10,856 bases of DNA from Phycisphaerae bacterium (GTDB lineage Bacteria; Planctomycetota; Phycisphaerae; Sedimentisphaerales; SG8-4), in the NCBI GenBank assembly GCA_030613765.1, contig JAUWLI010000069.1, positions 1 to 10,856 on the forward strand, read 5' to 3'. The notes under the pieces are model-generated. The model saw only the letters and a program-made list of their open reading frames with translations. It was not told where the DNA came from and ran no database searches. The translations under genes were made by a program, and so were the position numbers. Below are positions 7,656-10,856 of the stretch, in pieces; position 1 is the stretch's first letter; each line of letters begins with the position of its first letter.

Positions 7656-8342
7656 ATGCCCACAAAAACTGCAAAAAAACCGAAGATAAAAGTGGATAAG
7701 AACGAAGCGGCCGGGCGCGTCAAGAAAATCTGGCCGATTTTGGGAAAGTCATACCCCAATGCCAAAAGTGCGCTCAACTTCAGAAATCCCTTTCAAATGC
7801 TGATTTCAACAATCCTGTCCGCCCAGTGCACTGATGTTCGCGTCAATATGGTAACCAGGGTTGTGTTCAAAAAATACAAATCAATCAAGGATTGGGCAAA
7901 GGCGGACATTAAAGAAATCGAGTCCGATATCAGAAGCACAGGCTTTTACCACAATAAGGCCCTCAATATCAAAAATTCTTCCAAAGAGATAATCGAGCGG
8001 TTCGACGGGAGTGTCCCTGATACCATGGAAGACCTTGTCACCCTGCCCGGCGTGGGCAGAAAGACCGCAAATGTAGTACTGGGAAATGCCTTCGGAAGGC
8101 CTGCAATTGCCTGTGATACACACGTAATACGCCTTTCACGCAGGTTGCATCTTTCCTCGAACAGCGACCCGGTAAAGTTGGAATTTGATTTAGCCGAAAT
8201 ACTGCCAAAGACAATATGGACACTCTTTAGTCACTCATTGATTCTGCATGGCCGAGCTATATGTAAGGCACGTAAGCCTGACTGTGACAATTGTCCGATT
8301 TCAAAATATTGTCCCGCGGCCGGCAAACCCGATTTATGGTGA
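7656..8342 (+). CDS. nth: Endonuclease III (DNA glycosylase/AP lyase)
   Basis: This encodes 228 residues, slightly longer than E. coli Nth (211) because of a Lys-rich N-terminal tail. The helix-hairpin-helix motif LPGVGRKTANVVL contains the catalytic Lys (K136), and ACDTHVIRLSRRL contains the catalytic Asp (D154). The 18-residue spacing equals that of E. coli K120/D138. The C-terminus has the [4Fe-4S] cluster motif C-X6-C-X2-C-X5-C (C203, C210, C213, C219). Nth removes oxidised pyrimidines and cleaves the abasic site in base-excision repair. The gene begins 2 bases after the dsbD stop with no clear Shine-Dalgarno match, so it probably relies on translational coupling with dsbD. All catalytic and cluster residues are intact, so it should be functional. 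Confidence 0.96.
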   Translation: MPTKTAKKPKIKVDKNEAAGRVKKIWPILGKSYPNAKSALNFRNPFQMLISTILSAQCTDVRVNMVTRVVFKKYKSIKDWAKADIKEIESDIRSTGFYHNKALNIKNSSKEIIERFDGSVPDTMEDLVTLPGVGRKTANVVLGNAFGRPAIACDTHVIRLSRRLHLSSNSDPVKLEFDLAEILPKTIWTLFSHSLILHGRAICKARKPDCDNCPISKYCPAAGKPDLW

Positions 8343-8389
8343 CATTTATATCTCGCCGATTGTCAGGCCGGATACAAAATACGAAATGT

Positions 8390-8393
8390 GAGG
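8390..8393 (+). promoter_or_regulatory. Ribosome binding site deciding the LOG-family start
   Basis: GAGG (within GTGAGGT, 8388-8394) lies 8 bases before ATG 8402. The frame is open upstream to an ATG at 8291, inside nth, but that start lacks such a site and would add 37 residues unlike the family. This supports the short form. Confidence 0.6.
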
Positions 8394-8401
8394 TAACAGA
8401 T

Positions 8402-9091
8402 ATGATGGATATTGCTGAGACTCCCGTCAGAGACCTCTGGCGGATATTCAGGGTAATGGCTGAGTTTGTTGAGGGTTTTGATGAGCTTGGTACGGTTGGA
8501 CCTGCCGTCTCTTTCTTTGGCTCAGCGAGGACAAAGCCGGATGAACCATATTATAAACTTGCTCAGGAGACCGCCTCACAAATAGCAAAGGCCGACTTTG
8601 CCGTCATAACCGGCGGCGGAGGCGGAATCATGGAGGCCGCAAATAAGGGGGCCGCTGAAGTAGGCGGTAAAAGCATCGGCCTCAATATCGAGCTGCCCAT
8701 GGAGCAGGTACCAAACGACTACCAGAATTTGTCGCTGCATTTTAGGTACTTCTTCTGTCGTAAGGTAATGTTCCTGAAATACGCCCATGGTTTTATAGTC
8801 TTCCCAGGTGGCTACGGAACTATGGACGAGTTTTTCGAATCACTCGTACTTATACAGACATTAAAGCAGGCCTCTTTCCCGGTAATACTCATGGGAAGTG
8901 AGTACTGGGAAGGATTAGTTAATTGGATGGAGCAAAAGATGCTAAAAGACCAGGGCTATATTGCTCCCGAAGACATGGATGTCTTCACCGTTCTGGATGC
9001 ACCGCAGGCTGCCGTTAAAATTATAACCGATTTCAGGGAAGCTCAGGGACCTGTGGGAATAGAGCTACCCACGGGAATGAAGAAAGCCTGA
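8402..9091 (+). CDS. LOG-family Rossmann-fold protein (TIGR00730-type nucleotide phosphoribohydrolase)
   Basis: This encodes 229 residues from ATG 8402 (a second in-frame ATG follows at 8405). The sequence has the LOG-family nucleotide-binding fold: AVSFFGSART near the start, the Gly-rich loop ITGGGGGIMEAANKGA (G71-G75), then CRKVMFLKYAHG with R120. The diagnostic PGGYGTMDE motif is at 135-143. In characterised members the Arg and the Glu of PGGxGTxxE cleave the N-glycosidic bond of nucleoside 5'-monophosphates (cytokinin ribotides or AMP). Bacterial members may be general nucleotide-salvage or nucleotide-homeostasis enzymes. No cytokinin-synthesis gene is adjacent, so a hormone role should not be assumed. 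The gap to nth is 59 bases. It is the last gene of the rightward block and converges on the beta-helix gene. Family is confident, substrate is unknown. Confidence 0.9.
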   Translation: MMDIAETPVRDLWRIFRVMAEFVEGFDELGTVGPAVSFFGSARTKPDEPYYKLAQETASQIAKADFAVITGGGGGIMEAANKGAAEVGGKSIGLNIELPMEQVPNDYQNLSLHFRYFFCRKVMFLKYAHGFIVFPGGYGTMDEFFESLVLIQTLKQASFPVILMGSEYWEGLVNWMEQKMLKDQGYIAPEDMDVFTVLDAPQAAVKIITDFREAQGPVGIELPTGMKKA

Positions 9092-9098
9092 AATATAT

Positions 9099-9122
9099 CG
9101 GCCTCGCAACTTATTGCGGCCT
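9099..9122. terminator. Weak hairpin between convergent genes, possible bidirectional terminator
   Basis: Just after the LOG-family stop, CGCAA (9105-9109) can pair with TTGCG (9114-9118) across a 4-base loop. GGC/GCC outside it extends the stem after a small bulge (GGCCTCGCAA versus TTGCGGCC). It is followed by CTCTATTTAA rather than a clean T-run. The position between two convergent genes fits a terminator acting on both, but the structure is short and imperfect. Confidence 0.35.
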
Positions 9123-9212
9123 CTATTTAATCACCGGTTTCGCTGGGGATTCTTTTTACATACCTTGCGAAATCCCGCGCACTCATAGCCTTTAGATTGT
9201 CACAGAAACTCC

Positions 9213-10856
9213 TTACGTTGGTGGTGGCGGCGGCGGTGGCGGCGGAGGCCCCGGAGGTGGAGGCGGCGGTGGCGGCGGGGGGAGAACAACCACTATGATT
9301 TTCACTGCCGAGGAGGTCGTCGCTGCTCCTTCGTCGTCGGTGGCCGTGGCCGTAAGGCTGTAGCTACCCTCCGTGTCGTCGGACCAATTTGTTGTCCAAC
9401 CGTCAGTCCCGTCGGTATCTTCTGCGATTTTATTTCCGTTGACGAAGAATTCCACCATAACCACCGAACCGTCAAAGTCCAATACATCGGCCTCGATTTC
9501 AATCGTATGGGAGGGACTGAACCTGGCTCCATCCTGGGGCTTGGTAATAGTCACGTAGGGCGGCCAGTTTGAGCCAGGCGGTTGAGGCCCATAGCCCAGT
9601 GTACTTAGCGAATATAGCAGCTTTTCGATGCTTCTCTGAATCGCCTTCCTCGAGAGTTCCTGAAACTGTATAGAAGAATGAATCTGCTGCATTGCCTTGG
9701 TGATATCGCTTTTTTTCAAATCACCATAGTCTCCGCTTTCGAGCAATTCCTCAAGGGCTTGGTAGGCCGTCCACTCCTGCTCCAGCGTCGCATCAATCTG
9801 TTCTAGCGTTTCCATCTTTTCGAAGATTGCCTTCTCAACCTTTATAACGGCGATTTCATACGGTGTCAGCGGAATGGACTCGTAAGCGCCCATATCAACC
9901 ACAGGGATAGCATCCCCGTTTCCATCCAGAACACGAGGCTTGCCGTCTAAATCCGTCTCGTTGGGTCCGGCCGCATAATCCGGGTCACCGGCATCGATAC
10001 AAGGAGAATCAGGCAGAAGATGATAATCGCCCTCGACCCAGATGTAATACGGGTTGTAACTCGTGTAAGAAGCAGCCGATATAGACAGTGGCAGACCTGG
10101 CGGCGGCGGAGGCGGCGGCAGCGGCGGCGGAGGAGGAGGAGGTGGTGGTGGTGATGGTGGAATGTTTATGTCCCAATATCCCGGCTGAACGAAGTATGGT
10201 TCGACATCAATATTGCCTTTGCCCGGCCAGCCGCCTTCTACATCGCTGTACAAGACCGTACCGTTCCCCGAAATCTGTGAGCCGGTGGGGGCGGTGTTAC
10301 CCCATAAAATGCAGTTGATTAATATTGGTTTGCCGCACGATATGTTTATTCCGCCGCCCTGCTCATGTGCCAGGTTACCTGTGAAAGTACAATTGGTCAC
10401 CGTTGGGTAGCTCTGATCGTTGTACATCCCGCCGCCATATATTTGCGCCATGTTTCCGCTGAAGATGCAGCTTGTCAATGTTACGCTGCTGCTACTGTTG
10501 TTGTACAACCCGCCGCCGCGTTCTGCTGAGTTTTCTGTGAACGTGCAGTTCGTCAGCTTCGGATTGCTCTCGTTGTTGTACATCCCGCCGCCGTGTTCTG
10601 CCGAGTTCCCGATGAACGTGCAGTTTATCACCGTCGGGCTGCCGGAGTCTAAATATATCCCTCCGCCAAGGTAATCCGGATAATAACCGTTAGCATTTCC
10701 GGCCGTAATGGTGAAGCCGTCAAGGACGGCTGTTTCGTCAATATCACTGCCGGTTACTATGTGGAAGCTGTTTTCGGCTCGGCTGGGATGTTCAAATAAG
10801 TCACGCGGTTCGGCAATCTCAACGTCGTTGCCGGCCAGATCACCACTCAGAATAGT
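9213..10856 (-). CDS. Secreted right-handed beta-helix protein with polyproline tracts and Ig-like domain (5' end cut off by window)
   Basis: The frame is open to the window edge (547 residues visible); the GTG at 10631 is an internal Val, not a start. Order from the N-terminal side: beta-helix entry (TILSGDLAGNDVEI, then VLDGFTITAGNANG). Next are five ~25-residue repeats of the form GGGMYN..S.PT.TNCTF.GN (10667-10290), then the cassette ILWGNTAP to GYWD. A 21-residue Pro-rich tract (10160-10098) comes next, then IWVEGDYHLLPDSPCIDAGD, typical of planctomycete extracellular helices. A charged helical segment (about 9860-9597) follows, then a bacterial Ig-like domain (VTITKPQDGARF to AVKIIVV, about 9557-9285). 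The protein ends in a second Pro tract plus Thr. Pectin-lyase-like helices bind or degrade polysaccharides or act in adhesion; no catalytic residues can be assigned. No PEP-CTERM, dockerin or sorting motif is present after the Ig domain. The signal peptide would be off-window. Confidence 0.85.
   Translation of the reverse strand, partial: TILSGDLAGNDVEIAEPRDLFEHPSRAENSFHIVTGSDIDETAVLDGFTITAGNANGYYPDYLGGGIYLDSGSPTVINCTFIGNSAEHGGGMYNNESNPKLTNCTFTENSAERGGGLYNNSSSSVTLTSCIFSGNMAQIYGGGMYNDQSYPTVTNCTFTGNLAHEQGGGINISCGKPILINCILWGNTAPTGSQISGNGTVLYSDVEGGWPGKGNIDVEPYFVQPGYWDINIPPSPPPPPPPPPPLPPPPPPPGLPLSISAASYTSYNPYYIWVEGDYHLLPDSPCIDAGDPDYAAGPNETDLDGKPRVLDGNGDAIPVVDMGAYESIPLTPYEIAVIKVEKAIFEKMETLEQIDATLEQEWTAYQALEELLESGDYGDLKKSDITKAMQQIHSSIQFQELSRKAIQRSIEKLLYSLSTLGYGPQPPGSNWPPYVTITKPQDGARFSPSHTIEIEADVLDFDGSVVMVEFFVNGNKIAEDTDGTDGWTTNWSDDTEGSYSLTATATDDEGAATTSSAVKIIVVVLPPPPPPPPPPGPPPPPPPPPPT
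9216..9281 (-). repeat. C-terminal polyproline tract (CCN repeat)
   Basis: Twenty-two codons, 20 of them Pro, interrupted once by Gly and ended by Thr before the TAA. The third codon position varies among G, A, T and C while the first two stay CC. This argues that the Pro reading is being maintained rather than a pure nucleotide repeat. The complementary plus strand is a long run of GGN triplets. Confidence 0.9.
10098..10160 (-). repeat. Internal polyproline tract within the beta-helix cassette
   Basis: This stretch of 21 codons encodes almost only Pro, broken by one Ser and one Leu. It sits between GYWDIN and a Ser/Tyr-rich loop leading to IWVEGDYHLL. In related proteins I would expect GYWD and GDYHLL to be separated by only a short loop, so this looks like an expansion into the loop. 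Codon third positions are mixed, with a run of CCT and CCA codons towards its N-terminal side. Confidence 0.85.

Noticed and set aside
8291..8401. Upstream extension of the LOG-family gene into nth
   Set aside because: The extra 37 residues do not resemble the family, and a clear GAGG site sits before ATG 8402.
9138..9176. TTTCGC/GCGAAA and GGGAT/ATCCC pairs in an interleaved (pseudoknot-like) order
   Set aside because: Each arm is only 5-6 bases with long loops in a GC-mixed spacer; this is expected by chance and no RNA family is recognised.
10088..10674. Plus-strand frames rich in Ala/Glu/Val and 'YIPPP' repeats opposite the beta-helix gene
   Set aside because: They are mirror readings of the polyproline tract and of the repeated helix codons; repetition comes from the real gene on the other strand.

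Overview
The window looks like chromosomal DNA from a planctomycete, probably of the Phycisphaerae/Sedimentisphaerales type. Three things suggest this. The LptE-like lipoprotein has the wording I associate with planctomycete homologues. There is a Tat-exported TIM-barrel protein. There is also a large secreted right-handed beta-helix protein ending in the 'GDYHLLPDSPCIDAGDP'-type cassette common in that phylum. The assignment is recognition from memory and was not checked by a search.

Layout. (1) Positions 1-761 (+) hold the C-terminal part of an HtrA/trypsin-like serine protease whose catalytic-serine motif is followed by an FxLYD-like domain. This stretch is visibly more AT-rich than the rest and ends in an AT-rich spacer with three ATGATTAA repeats. 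(2) Positions 837-1838 (-) encode a Tat-signal protein with a degenerate aldo/keto-reductase-like barrel. (3) A 274-base divergent spacer (1839-2112) carries a near-consensus promoter for the rightward genes and a possible promoter for the leftward gene. (4) Positions 2113-9091 (+) form a compact block of six co-directional genes: a BamD-like TPR protein, an LptE-like lipoprotein, FtsH, a DsbD-type thiol-disulfide interchange protein, endonuclease III and a LOG-family Rossmann protein. (5) A short convergent spacer (9092-9212) with a weak hairpin separates this block from (6) a leftward gene (9213 to beyond 10856) for a secreted beta-helix protein with two long polyproline tracts, a helical segment and a bacterial Ig-like domain.

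How the genes may work together. The first four genes of the block all act at the cell envelope: outer-membrane protein or LPS assembly, membrane proteolysis, and reduction of extracytoplasmic disulfides. The last two (nth, LOG) are DNA repair and nucleotide-related housekeeping genes. The BamD-like and LptE-like genes overlap by 4 bases and are probably translationally coupled. The presence of LptE argues for an asymmetric, LPS-containing outer membrane in this organism.

I found no tRNA, rRNA, CRISPR array, insertion sequence or complete phage gene. I do not see a clear undescribed defence or mobile system. The least ordinary items are the polyproline architecture of the beta-helix protein, the lipobox-less BamD-like/LptE pair, and the Tat-exported barrel lacking the usual aldo/keto reductase residues.
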